From: UBA6168 sp965222975
Lineage (GTDB): Bacteria; Bacteroidota; Bacteroidia; Chitinophagales; Saprospiraceae
Assembly: GCA_965222975.1 (NCBI GenBank)
Contig: CBDCVJ010000031.1
Span: 1-64,000 of the forward strand
Reading direction: 5' to 3'
Length of the DNA: 64,000 nt
Below are positions 17,367-25,908 of the stretch, piece by piece; within the stretch, counting starts at the first letter, position 1; each line of letters opens with the position of its first letter. The notes below the pieces were generated by a model. It did not search any database. It had not been told where the DNA came from and saw only the letters and a list, made by a program, of their open reading frames with translations. Position numbers and translations under genes: made by a program.

Positions 17367-18310
17367 TTATTTTTTAATTAATTTTTTTGTCGTAATTAAT
17401 TGTTCGGAAAATATTTGAATCGAATAAATGCCTTTTTTTAATTGTGAAATATTTAATGTCGAATTAAAAAATGACGTTTCTTTAACTATCTTACCTGTTG
17501 AATCAATTATTTTAATTTTTCCTTCTTCTATGCCTTTTATTTTAAAAAAATCTTTTACTGGATTTGGATAAATATTAATTTCATCATGCCTTGAAAAAGC
17601 GGCAGTTATTATTTTTGAATATTTAAATCCTCCATCAAAATCTATTTGTTTTAATCGGCAATAATTAATTCCATTAAATGGTCGTACCATAGGAATGGTC
17701 GGTGGTGCCGTTGAGCGTCAATGCTGCTGAACCATACATATATCTGCCGTATCCCTCATCATTTGTCAAATCCAACGTTCCCTCCACGATGATTGGGATG
17801 TCATGGAAATTGCAGCCTTTCCAGTTTATACTGAACCGTAATAGGTTTTGTGCAAATCATTTTTTTTGTTGAGATGGTTGAGGAGGTTTAGACGGTTGAG
17901 TTCTCAACCGTCTAAACCTCCTCAACCATCTCAACCATCTCAACTATATTTTTTCAAATGCACAAAATCTAAAGTGGTCGAGTATAATGTACCATTGACA
18001 GTCAAAGAATTTGTGCCATTCATATCTGGGCTTACCGGATATTAACAGGTCATTGATCGTTACGGGAGCATCTATTGTTACGGTACCCGCGTTGATAACA
18101 GCATTATCACTTGCCCCCGGCACGTTTCCACATCCTGCACCTACACATGGCCAATTGTGGTCGCTCCAGTTCCCGGTGTAGGTGTCCTGTGCATTTAATG
18201 TTGTAGAAAAAATAAGGAAGGACAAAACATAAAAGTAATTTTGGGAGGCCCTTCTTTTTTTTAAAAAAAATTGATAAAAAAAGAAAACAGTTTGGATTTA
18301 ATTGTTTCAT
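17367..18310 (-). pseudogene. Broken T9SS-exported protein gene
   Basis: Pieces of one secreted protein lie in order on the minus strand: a signal peptide starting at ATG 18310 and continuing in another frame (FLIFSTTLNAQDTYTGNWSD), a beta-rich stretch (GASDNAVINAGTVTIDAP), more beta repeats (PIIVEGTLDLTNDEGYGRYM near 17800) and a T9SS sorting domain (YRLKQIDFDGGF-like, INIYPNPVKDFF, GIYSIQIF). They are separated by a slip in the T8A8 tract near 18250, an extra base near 18040, a 160-bp inserted element at 17827-17986, and a break near 17690. At least one lesion is an insertion, so the gene is probably dead. The 170 bases upstream to 18480 hold no gene. Confidence 0.65.
17827..17986. mobile_element. 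MITE-like element A, copy 1, inside the T9SS gene
   Basis: Ends are TATACTGAACCGTAATAGG at the left and GTGGTCGAGTATA at the right, with subterminal inverted repeats GGTTTTGTGCAAAT and ATTTGCACAAAACC-like. The middle is a 32-bp perfect stem (17869-17900 with 17903-17934) of GATGG/GAGG words around two T. A second copy with the same ends but a different stem lies at 43479-43600. It carries no gene and interrupts the surrounding reading frame. Confidence 0.7.
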
Positions 18311-18480
18311 TTTGAATGTTTTTTATGGCTTCACTATCAGCTTCACATTTGACCGTCTGGTTTCTGATGGCAATTTCATTTGATGTTAAGAATTAAAATT
18401 AGCTGTTGAAAAAAGTAGAGTTTGAGTTTTACAACAATGGGAAATGAAACAATAGTGAAAGAAAAAAATAAAGAACGAAG

Positions 18481-19251
18481 CTATTGTGCACCCGAAATGG
18501 GGGCTTTTTTTATTGTTGCATTTGTTGATTTAGCCTTTCTTACAAGCACCAGATCACTCTTGCCTCTGAACGTGGTGCGGTCAATCAAAAGCTCAAATCC
18601 TGCCGCTTCCACTGCATCGCAAAATTCCCCATGAGTGTGTGTCCAGAATATCCCGTTGCGCTGCATTTGCCGGATGCTGGCATTTTGTTTACTTACTTCT
18701 TTCCCTTGTTGGAAGATGTTCCATGTCTTACGAAGACCATGTTCCCTGACCATGTGCCAGCCCAAGGCCAGCTGCCAATCCAACACATTGACTATCCTGC
18801 CAGCATTGACCAAAATAGCCTGTCCACCAGGCCGTAGCCATTTGTACATTTTGCGGAGTGCAGCCGTCGGGTCGGGGAAAGTATAGAGGGCATGAACGCT
18901 GACCAATGCTTGTAGTGAATGTTCGGGCAAACCCACTTCGTCAATGCCTTGTTGTAAAATGGAATGATTATCCAAGCCTTTGGCCTCCTGCTTTAACTGG
19001 GCCATTTCGTTCATGCCCTCGTCACTGTCAATGTGCAATACCTCCGCCTGAGGAAACAGCTGTGCGAGCATCAATGAATAATTCCCTGTTCCTGCTCCCA
19101 CATCAGCGATGCGGCTGCCTGGCTGGATGTCCCATTGGCAGGCCATTTCCATTACTTCTTGGTGAAGGCGCTGATAAAAAGGATTGTATTTTATCAGTAG
19201 GTCATATTTGTAGGCATAGCTTTTCCAGTTGACGGTTTTAGCGGTTTTCAT
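18481..19251 (-). CDS. Class I SAM-dependent methyltransferase
   Basis: 256 residues from ATG 19251 (MKTAKTVNWKSYAYKYDLL); the longer frame to 19329 would overlap the upstream gene. Methyltransferase motif I is IADVGAGTGNYS, motif II HIDSD, then ALVSVHALYTFPDPTAAL and a KWLRPGGQAILVN post-motif. The C-terminal cap is helical and may bind a lipid-like or amino acid substrate. It starts 38 bases after the FeeM-like synthase gene on the same strand, so the pair looks like an operon. Its substrate may then be the N-acyl amino acid or its carboxyl group; this is inference. Confidence 0.82.
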   Translation of the reverse strand: MKTAKTVNWKSYAYKYDLLIKYNPFYQRLHQEVMEMACQWDIQPGSRIADVGAGTGNYSLMLAQLFPQAEVLHIDSDEGMNEMAQLKQEAKGLDNHSILQQGIDEVGLPEHSLQALVSVHALYTFPDPTAALRKMYKWLRPGGQAILVNAGRIVNVLDWQLALGWHMVREHGLRKTWNIFQQGKEVSKQNASIRQMQRNGIFWTHTHGEFCDAVEAAGFELLIDRTTFRGKSDLVLVRKAKSTNATIKKAPISGAQ

Positions 19252-19289
19252 GATGAAAGCTGGTTGATTGATTGTTGTTGATGGTTGTT

Positions 19290-20057
19290 TTATTCCTGCT
19301 TGAAACCGCCTTTCCTTTGGTTGAGGCAACTACTCAAAAGAACTTCCTTTTGAGGTAATACATTCCGGTCAAGGCATTTTGCATAACAGTCAATATGTTC
19401 TTGCGAAACAGCAGGTAGCCCTTTTTTCAAAGCAACGGATAGGCTATCTGCCCGCCTACAGGCCATCAGCGCAACAGAGTCACCCAACCAAGAAATGTAT
19501 TTGGTACTTTCTGAAATTTGCTCCATGCCCAAAAACCGCTGATAAAAAGGGATATGCTTTAATCGAACTGATGTAATGATATGATCACAATTGTGAACTG
19601 CCGAATTTATAGCATGCACCCGAAAAAGTAGCATCTGCGCAAATAAAGACTGGCGTCCTTGAAAGGATGGTTCTACTGCAAAGCGGTTGGATTCGATCAA
19701 ACGACAGCCTGAGCCGATATGACTCTCAATGGCTTTCGGAAAATCTTTTATTGCTTCAACCTGTGTCCAATCATATTCATCAGAATAAACACAGCTTCGG
19801 ATGGTAGCTATGGACTGTCCTTTGTACCATATTAAATGGACGAATGAATTTGGCTGCCAATCAAATTGGTCGCTGATTATATTGTCCTCGTTTTCGATCA
19901 CTGCACCAGCAGCCAAGTAGGCTCGGTAACGTAGCCTAAAAGCTGTCTGTAGGCTGGCTGGCGATAAACATAGTTCCGTTGTAAATCCATTGTGTTCCCC
20001 TATGATCTGTTCGGGCACAGGTTGTTGGACGGATTGGAAAGTGGCTGTTTTGTTCAT
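19290..20057 (-). CDS. FeeM-like N-acyl amino acid synthase (GNAT / autoinducer-synthase fold)
   Basis: 255 residues, cytoplasmic. The GNAT core resembles FeeM and LuxI-type acyltransferases: LRYRAYLAAGAV at about residue 42, a DQFDWQPNSF acidic turn, WYKGQSIATIRSCVYSDE, ESNRFAVEPSFQGR (strand plus acyl-binding helix), DHIITSVRLKHIPFYQRFLGMEQI. Such enzymes join an acyl chain from acyl-ACP to an amino acid or a related amine. The C-terminal 60 residues are extra helices. The gene leads a two-gene unit with the methyltransferase. The acyl donor and amine are unknown, and a host N-acyl lipid or a signal are both possible products. Confidence 0.72.
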   Translation of the reverse strand: MNKTATFQSVQQPVPEQIIGEHNGFTTELCLSPASLQTAFRLRYRAYLAAGAVIENEDNIISDQFDWQPNSFVHLIWYKGQSIATIRSCVYSDEYDWTQVEAIKDFPKAIESHIGSGCRLIESNRFAVEPSFQGRQSLFAQMLLFRVHAINSAVHNCDHIITSVRLKHIPFYQRFLGMEQISESTKYISWLGDSVALMACRRADSLSVALKKGLPAVSQEHIDCYAKCLDRNVLPQKEVLLSSCLNQRKGGFKQE

Positions 20058-20097
20058 TATTATTAATTGAGGTTTGGATGAAAAATAATTGATTGGA

Positions 20098-20105
20098 CAA
20101 AGCTA
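20098..20105 (-). promoter_or_regulatory. Candidate -7 box for the FeeM-like operon
   Basis: Reads TAGCTTTG on the minus strand (TAnnTTTG), 41 bases before the synthase ATG at 20057. No clear -33. Confidence 0.4.
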
Positions 20106-20253
20106 TCGGCCATACGGTTAGGGGGCTTTCGTTATTTTGGCAAAGGCTTTCTATATTGTTGAAAATGAAAAAAAATAAGCTTTCGCTATTGTTGCATAGT
20201 GGGAACACGGTGGTGTAACTTGCAGGTTATCAATGAATTGGATGTTGCATTGG

Positions 20254-20356
20254 AGTCCCGGAGGGGCGGTATGCTTTAGCGAGGGATGTAAATCCCTCGA
20301 ATATTGTATCCGAGGGATTCACATCCCTCGCTATAATGTGTCGTCCCTCCGGGACT
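20254..20356. repeat. REP/BIME element, left of the RAYT gene
   Basis: Outer arms AGTCCCGGAGGG and CCCTCCGGGACT enclose two inner hairpins of AGCGAGGGAT..ATCCCTCG and CGAGGGAT..ATCCCTCGCT. The same words appear, rearranged, at 20991-21108 on the far side of the transposase gene. It lies 5 bases beyond the stop of the transposase gene. Confidence 0.8.
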
Positions 20357-20360
20357 AGGA

Positions 20361-20915
20361 CTATGGGTATAGCCCGTCAAAGAATTCAGGCAAGTGATCA
20401 CCATCGGGCGGGACATTATTCTTCCGTAACAATTCGAGGAATTCATATTTAAAAGAAACCTTTTGATGGTGTACCTTTTGATTGGCGATATACTCTCCGA
20501 GAGACTTCACATGTGTTTCACTTACAGAAAAACTGCTGCCTCCTTCTTGCCAGTTAAATTCGACAGGTAGAAATTCATTGTCATTGATCCACCTGGAAGA
20601 ATTAGCCTTTACTTTTTGCACAAAAACGGAAGGCGCTATCGCCGGCCGCAAACGAGCCGCAATATGAATGTGGTCCCACATCCCATTCACACGAATTGGC
20701 GTTTGTCCAAGGTTTTTGATTATGCCAATGATATAGGAGTGGAGTTCATTTTCGAATTCAGGTAAGATCAGCGCATTACGGTATTTTACAGCACTGACAT
20801 GGTGGATGTACATTTGGGAGTAAGTTCTCGGCACGGTATGTTTTTTAAATAAGTGTAGCAAGTTCAAGGTCTTCCTTCTTATGCTGGCCTCGCTACCAAA
20901 GATATTATCATCCAT
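20361..20915 (-). CDS. REP-associated tyrosine transposase (IS200-like, RAYT)
   Basis: 184 residues, a Y1/HUH single-strand nuclease. The HUH pair is in GMWDHIHIAARL and the catalytic Tyr in SLGEYIANQKVHHQ. Between them are KVKANSSRWIND and FNWQEGGSSFSVSE, all standard for IS200-type transposases. The N-terminus (MDDNIFGSEASIRRKTLNLL) is longer than in IS200 itself. It is framed by two palindromic REP clusters with shared words, the arrangement of a REPtron, where the enzyme nicks and moves REP sequences. No IS605 TnpB partner is present. Confidence 0.85.
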   Translation of the reverse strand: MDDNIFGSEASIRRKTLNLLHLFKKHTVPRTYSQMYIHHVSAVKYRNALILPEFENELHSYIIGIIKNLGQTPIRVNGMWDHIHIAARLRPAIAPSVFVQKVKANSSRWINDNEFLPVEFNWQEGGSSFSVSETHVKSLGEYIANQKVHHQKVSFKYEFLELLRKNNVPPDGDHLPEFFDGLYP

Positions 20916-20990
20916 TTTTATTTGGAAATCGTTTGTTGGATATTTTTATGTCGTATTTGAATTATGGTTTTGTTTTTTCGGCAACCAACA

Positions 20991-21108
20991 GTCGAGGGGT
21001 TTACATCCCTCGCTAAAGCCTACCGTCCCTCCGGGACTAGGACGCTAGCCCTTGCCAAAAAGTCCCAGAGGGACGGCACATTATAGCGAGGGATATGAAT
21101 CCCTCGAC
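20991..21108. repeat. REP/BIME element, right of the RAYT gene
   Basis: Outer arms GTCGAGGG and CCCTCGAC; inside are GGTTTACATCCCTCGC, CCGTCCCTCCGGGACTAGGA and GTCCCAGAGGGACGG. The words match the left element but their order is inverted. It lies between the RAYT start and the end of the hybrid regulator gene. Confidence 0.8.
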
Positions 21109-21122
21109 GAGATAACAAAATA

Positions 21123-24100
21123 TCAATGAATTCTCCGCCATTCCGAAGCACTCACCCCCACCACCTCTTTAAACACCTGTGAAAAATAAACAGGCGTTTT
21201 AAACCCGACTTGGTAGGCGACCTCCGAAATAGTCAGGTCTTTAGAAGCCAATAGTTCTTTTGCCTTTTGCAAACGGATGTGGCGGATGTAAATAGCGGGC
21301 GACATCCCTGTAAGCGCTTTTATTTTGCGGTGAGCCTGCGAGCGGCTTAATAATAATTTTCGGGAAAGCTGGTGGATAGAAAAACCCTCATCTTCCAAAT
21401 GTTCCAAAATTATTTTTTCTGCCTTTTCGATAAACAGATCTTCTTTATTTTCGGAGGTTCTAATTTCTGAATTTTCACTAATTAATTCACCACTATATTT
21501 TAATTGTAGCTTTTTCCGCACCTCCCTCAATTTTTCCAAACGCACCAGCAGTTCCTCTTTTTCAAACGGTTTGGTCAAATAGGCATCGGCCCCATATTGC
21601 AGCCCCATCAGTTTATCTTCTGTGGTTGCTTTGGCCGTCAATAAAATTATGGGGATATGATCGGTGCGTTCGTCCGTTTTTAATATTTTACAGACCTCGA
21701 AGCCGTCCATTTCCGGCATCATGACATCACTGATAATAATATCGGGCAATACTTCCTGTGCTTTTTCTATGCCTGCCTTACCATTTCCCGAATTAAATAT
21801 TTGGTAATTATTTTCCAGACAGGTTTTTAAATAGTAAACGACATCTGAATTGTCTTCTATTATTAATAAAATAGGCAAATCTCCATTTAAAACAGGAGGC
21901 TGTTCTGTATTTTCATTTTTTAAGACATCGGCACCAATGTCGGCAGGGCTTGGGACACTGCCGACGTTAATTGAAATAACAGGCGCATTATTTTTTATCG
22001 GAAAATGCAAATTAAAAACTGTCCCTTTGTCCAGCTCGCTTTCCACTTTTATTTCTCCGTCCATTACCCCAACCAATTCTTTGGCCAATGCCAAGCCGAT
22101 GCCCGATCCCTGATTTTCATGGATGGGATTGGCCTGATGGAAGCGGTCAAAAATATAGGGCAATTGTTCTTTGGAAATGCCGATGCCAGTGTCTTTTATT
22201 TTTATTTCTAAAAATGGATTTTCATATAATTTAAATTGCTTGGCCACGACCAATATTTTCCCATAATCAGGCGTGAATTTAATGGCGTTGGAAATAATGT
22301 TATTTAAAACTTTCTCCATTTTTTTGGCATCAAAATCCATGAACAGCTCCTCTTCCTCTGAATAGAATTGCAGCCCTACATTTTTCATTTTTGCAAACGA
22401 CGCATGCGCCTCTACCAAATATTTTAAATAAATAATAATATCGCTTTGCTGCAATTTATTTTCCGCTTTTCCCGCTTGCAATTTTGAGAGGTCAAGCATT
22501 TGGTTGACCAGTAACAAAAGCCCTTCACTGTTTTTTTTGATCAGATTTATTTTTATATCCGTGTCTTTTTTATAGTTCTCTTTTAATTCATCCGTCATGC
22601 CAGAAATAACCGTCAGTGGCGTGCGGAATTCATGCGTGATATTGGCATAAAAACGGGTCTTAAATTCGTCCAGTTCTTTTAAACGATCCGTTTCCCGCTG
22701 CGCCTGTTTTTGCAAAAACTGGGTGCGGTAAATAAAATAGGCAATGCCAAAAAACAAAATCGCCCAAAGTGAAATAGCCCACCAGGTTTTGTACCAAGGG
22801 GCAGCAATATGGATGGACAGTTCATACGGCGTTTCGTTCCAATCCCCGTCCTCTATTTTGGCTTTTAATTTAAAAGTATAGGAACCGTTTCCTACATTCG
22901 TATAGGCGACGTATTTACGCTTGCCGGGGTTGACCCAATCGGGGTCAATGCCTTCTAATTTATATTGAAATTCGAGGCTGCCAAAAAAAGAAGGGTTGAG
23001 GGCAGAAATTTCGAGGGAAAAGAAATTTTCATTGGATTTTAAATGAACCTCCGTTTTTTTAAATGGCCCTGTTGGCAAATTTACATCCTGATCAAATACT
23101 TTAAAATTTTGCACATAAGGACTTGCTACTTCCTCATAGACAACCAGACTGTCAAGGTCAATAATGCCGACCCCCTGTCTGTAACCTACTGCAACATTTC
23201 CATTAGACAACCCTATTATATGTGAAAATTCTCCTTGGCCAAAATAAGAATAAGGGTAAAATTTAATATTTTTTTTATCGGAACTTACTTTCTCTAAATG
23301 CCACGACACCAACCACATATTCTTTTTTTTATCCAAATAAATTCCATTTATTTCTTTTGATTTAAGCCCGTTATTTTTGCCAATATATTCAATAACTCCT
23401 TTTTCTGGGTGGTTAGCATCCGTAATCCCTATTTCTCCAACAGCTCCACCATAAAATCCATGCAGAGCAGCGATCCAAACATTTCCGTTACCGTCGATGC
23501 CCATGGACGACATGTGATAAATCTCTTTTTTTTCTGGATAGAAATAAGGGAACAAATAAAACGTATCTTGCCGTATATCATAGACACTATAACCACGGCC
23601 TGTAAACCATATATTGCCATTTCTATCTTCCACCAAATGCCACATATCCCCTGTCGTTTTTTTCTCCTCGTTCATTAATTCACTTAAATAATGCCGGACA
23701 GTCTTATTTATAGGGTCAACTTTAAATATGCCTTCATCTTTTGTTCCCACCCATATATTCCCGTTTCTATCTTCGAGCATCTTTCTAAAGGCGCCGATTT
23801 TTAATTTTGGTTGTATATCCCAAGCAACCAGTTTATTTTCTTTTTCCAAAAATTGATAAATAGTATCCCCATCTGAGACCAACAATTCGCTCTTTTTGGT
23901 TTTTAATAAATCCCAACCGCCAAATGTTTTTTTATTTTTAAAATATCCCTTTGGAGGGGGAAATGTTTCCCACGTATTATTATTAATATCAACCCGATGC
24001 AACCCTTTCGACATTTGTGGAGCGATCCATAATTTTCCCGTTTTTTCGTCTTCAATGATACTGCGGGTAATAAAATTAAAATCTTTGTTTTTTGGCAAAT

Positions 24101-25241
24101 TGGTGTATGGCTTGACCTGTTGCCGCATCGGGTCATAAATAAAAATGCTGCCTCCTTTCCACACAAAAGCCCGTCCTTTTTTGTCGATAAAATCAACGCC
24201 GTATATTTTTTTATTGTCGGGTTCATTGGGTTTGAAGTCCACCATCTGTTGCTGTTCCGTATCATATTCCACCAGTCCAGCCTTGGTTTTCAGCCACAGC
24301 CTGTGTTCCGATTTTGCAGCTACTGAATAAATAGTTTTTATAAACGAACCTTTCTGCTCTGGGTGGCCTGCAAAATGGCATTTAAAAAATTGTTCGGTGA
24401 CGAGATCAAAACGGAAAAGCCCGTCAAATAAAGTACCTGCATATACTTGATTGTCCTGATGATGAATGGCAGTAAGGCTTGAAAGTTTTTTCTCAACGGG
24501 TGAGAGCAGTGGGAAGAAGGTAAATTCATTAGTAACAACATTGAATTTATTCAAGCCCAATGGCGATCCGAGCCATAACAATGAATCATTAAATGGGTCT
24601 TGTGAATAGCAGGTAAAAGTGTTAACCCGAAAAAAGTCCAAATTAATTTCAGCAGGAAGTGGTTCGTAAGTATAAGGATGGAAAGAATCTGTTCCAGATA
24701 GGTATTTGGCCAAACCCTTGCCTTTACTGGCCACCCAGAAATTGCTGAATTTATCCTTATAGCTCCACAGTTGGTTATCCCCGGTAATCCCTCCTGGTTT
24801 GTCAAGGTTGTAAGGATAATTTTTAAATGTCTCAGTATCCAAATTCAAAACACCCAGGCCACCACCTGTTTTCCAAGTAGTGATCCATAGTTGATGGTTA
24901 TCCTCGTCATAATTTAAATGCTTGATATTGTCGGCAATCAGGGAAAGGCTGTCTTGTTGATCATGCCTGTATTTTTTGAAATAATGGCCGTCATAGCGTT
25001 GCAGCCCATCGCTGCCGCCGATCCAAAGGAAGCCGTTTTTGTCCACTGCGACGGAATTAACAGTGCCGACACTTAGCCCCCGGCTGGAATTTAAAATAAT
25101 GGGGTTTTCGAAATATTGGGCAGGCTGGCAAAAGGACAAAAAAGGGAATAATAAAATTGGGTAAAGTATAAACAGAAGGTTTTTCAGCTTGGGCAAGCCA
25201 ATCGAACGAAATATTAGAATGAGTTTATCAATAGTCTTCAA
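21123..25241 (-). CDS. Hybrid two-component system protein with propeller sensor and AraC output
   Basis: 1372 residues. A signal peptide/anchor is followed by a two-bladed-propeller sensor of about 14 regulator-propeller repeats (FLWIGGSDGLQRYDG, NIWVGTKDEGIFKVD, NIWFTGRGYSVYD), a Y_Y_Y domain (SLEFQYKLEGIDPDWVNPG), one membrane helix near 820, HisKA (NITHEFRTPLTVISGM, His about 870), HATPase (NAIKFTPDYG, KDTGIGI, GSGIGLALAKELV), REC (IIEDNSDVVYYL, ISDVMMPEMDG, LLTAKA, LTKPF) and a C-terminal AraC helix-turn-helix. Such proteins sense glycans in the periplasm and switch on polysaccharide loci directly. No susC/susD pair is adjacent, so the target is elsewhere. It sits in the same class as the second one at 57454. 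Confidence 0.93.
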   Translation of the reverse strand: MKTIDKLILIFRSIGLPKLKNLLFILYPILLFPFLSFCQPAQYFENPIILNSSRGLSVGTVNSVAVDKNGFLWIGGSDGLQRYDGHYFKKYRHDQQDSLSLIADNIKHLNYDEDNHQLWITTWKTGGGLGVLNLDTETFKNYPYNLDKPGGITGDNQLWSYKDKFSNFWVASKGKGLAKYLSGTDSFHPYTYEPLPAEINLDFFRVNTFTCYSQDPFNDSLLWLGSPLGLNKFNVVTNEFTFFPLLSPVEKKLSSLTAIHHQDNQVYAGTLFDGLFRFDLVTEQFFKCHFAGHPEQKGSFIKTIYSVAAKSEHRLWLKTKAGLVEYDTEQQQMVDFKPNEPDNKKIYGVDFIDKKGRAFVWKGGSIFIYDPMRQQVKPYTNLPKNKDFNFITRSIIEDEKTGKLWIAPQMSKGLHRVDINNNTWETFPPPKGYFKNKKTFGGWDLLKTKKSELLVSDGDTIYQFLEKENKLVAWDIQPKLKIGAFRKMLEDRNGNIWVGTKDEGIFKVDPINKTVRHYLSELMNEEKKTTGDMWHLVEDRNGNIWFTGRGYSVYDIRQDTFYLFPYFYPEKKEIYHMSSMGIDGNGNVWIAALHGFYGGAVGEIGITDANHPEKGVIEYIGKNNGLKSKEINGIYLDKKKNMWLVSWHLEKVSSDKKNIKFYPYSYFGQGEFSHIIGLSNGNVAVGYRQGVGIIDLDSLVVYEEVASPYVQNFKVFDQDVNLPTGPFKKTEVHLKSNENFFSLEISALNPSFFGSLEFQYKLEGIDPDWVNPGKRKYVAYTNVGNGSYTFKLKAKIEDGDWNETPYELSIHIAAPWYKTWWAISLWAILFFGIAYFIYRTQFLQKQAQRETDRLKELDEFKTRFYANITHEFRTPLTVISGMTDELKENYKKDTDIKINLIKKNSEGLLLLVNQMLDLSKLQAGKAENKLQQSDIIIYLKYLVEAHASFAKMKNVGLQFYSEEEELFMDFDAKKMEKVLNNIISNAIKFTPDYGKILVVAKQFKLYENPFLEIKIKDTGIGISKEQLPYIFDRFHQANPIHENQGSGIGLALAKELVGVMDGEIKVESELDKGTVFNLHFPIKNNAPVISINVGSVPSPADIGADVLKNENTEQPPVLNGDLPILLIIEDNSDVVYYLKTCLENNYQIFNSGNGKAGIEKAQEVLPDIIISDVMMPEMDGFEVCKILKTDERTDHIPIILLTAKATTEDKLMGLQYGADAYLTKPFEKEELLVRLEKLREVRKKLQLKYSGELISENSEIRTSENKEDLFIEKAEKIILEHLEDEGFSIHQLSRKLLLSRSQAHRKIKALTGMSPAIYIRHIRLQKAKELLASKDLTISEVAYQVGFKTPVYFSQVFKEVVGVSASEWRRIH

Positions 25242-25428
25242 TGTAAGTTGTATTGGTTTTTATTTTTGGGTTTTGAATCTAACTACCTTTGAAATTCGGT
25301 CAGCATTTTATGAAGGCAATGTAGTGAAAATAAGTCGCTCATTTACAAAAGAGCACTTCAAAAAACCCCTACCAATAGCCTTCCGCAAACTGCCTACTCC
25401 CCACTGCCAACTGATACCACCAAATTCC

Positions 25429-25436
25429 TATCTTTG
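25429..25436 (+). promoter_or_regulatory. Strong -7 box with apparently leaderless start
   Basis: TATCTTTG fits TAnnTTTG exactly and ends 7 bases before the ATG at 25444. If transcription starts at the usual 5-8 bases after the box, the mRNA has almost no leader. No -33 TTG is visible. Confidence 0.5.
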
Positions 25437-25443
25437 CACCCCT

Positions 25444-25809
25444 ATGGAAAATACTGTCACAGAAGTATGGGAATTAGACTTCGAATGGCTACGTGTTCGC
25501 CACTTGGTGCAGGATGCCATGAAGCGAGACACCCTACCTGACATGAACGCCATTCTCTTCCTCATCGGCTTGCAGGAACTTGGGCGCTGGAAGGCGGAAT
25601 TCACCAAAGAAGAAAAACAAGACCTCATGCACATCGCTGTTTGCCGTCTAATGAGCTACGATGGTTATTACGATTTTGTGGGCAGGGACGACGAGGGCTG
25701 GCCACATTACAATACCATAAAACCTTACACCACAAAAGGCGTAAAAGAACAAGAGGAATATTTAAAAACAAAAATCATCCAATATTTCAAAGATTGGGAA
25801 AAAGAGTGA
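25444..25809 (+). CDS. Conserved small cytoplasmic protein of unknown function
   Basis: 121 residues from ATG 25444; the frame is open 85 codons further up, but that part overlaps the regulator gene and has a non-protein-like composition. No signal peptide. Motifs: WELDFEWLRVRHLVQDAM, LPDMNAILFLIGLQELGR, KEEKQDLMHIAVCRLM, then DYVGRDDEGWPHY-like acid and aromatic residues near 85. Helical, single-domain. I recognise it as the sort of small protein found widely in Bacteroidota but cannot give a role. Confidence 0.75.
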   Translation: MENTVTEVWELDFEWLRVRHLVQDAMKRDTLPDMNAILFLIGLQELGRWKAEFTKEEKQDLMHIAVCRLMSYDGYYDFVGRDDEGWPHYNTIKPYTTKGVKEQEEYLKTKIIQYFKDWEKE

Positions 25810-25900
25810 TCAGTGATTAGTTGAACAGTGATCAGAATTCCAACCGCAAATTGTTCTAATCACCGTTCAGCTAATTACTGATCACGAATCAACTAATCAC
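25807..25900. repeat. Word hairpin before the cyclophilin gene
   Basis: GTGATTAGTTGA at 25813-25824 pairs with TCAACTAATCAC at 25889-25900, and CAGTGATCAG pairs with CTGATCACG-type words inside. It lies between the small protein and the cyclophilin gene, and may end the upstream transcript. Confidence 0.55.
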
Positions 25901-25908
25901 TAAAAATA

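Noticed and set aside
25189..25443. N-terminal extension of the small protein gene by 85 codons
   Set aside because: It overlaps the start of the hybrid regulator gene, and a -7 box lies directly before the ATG at 25444.
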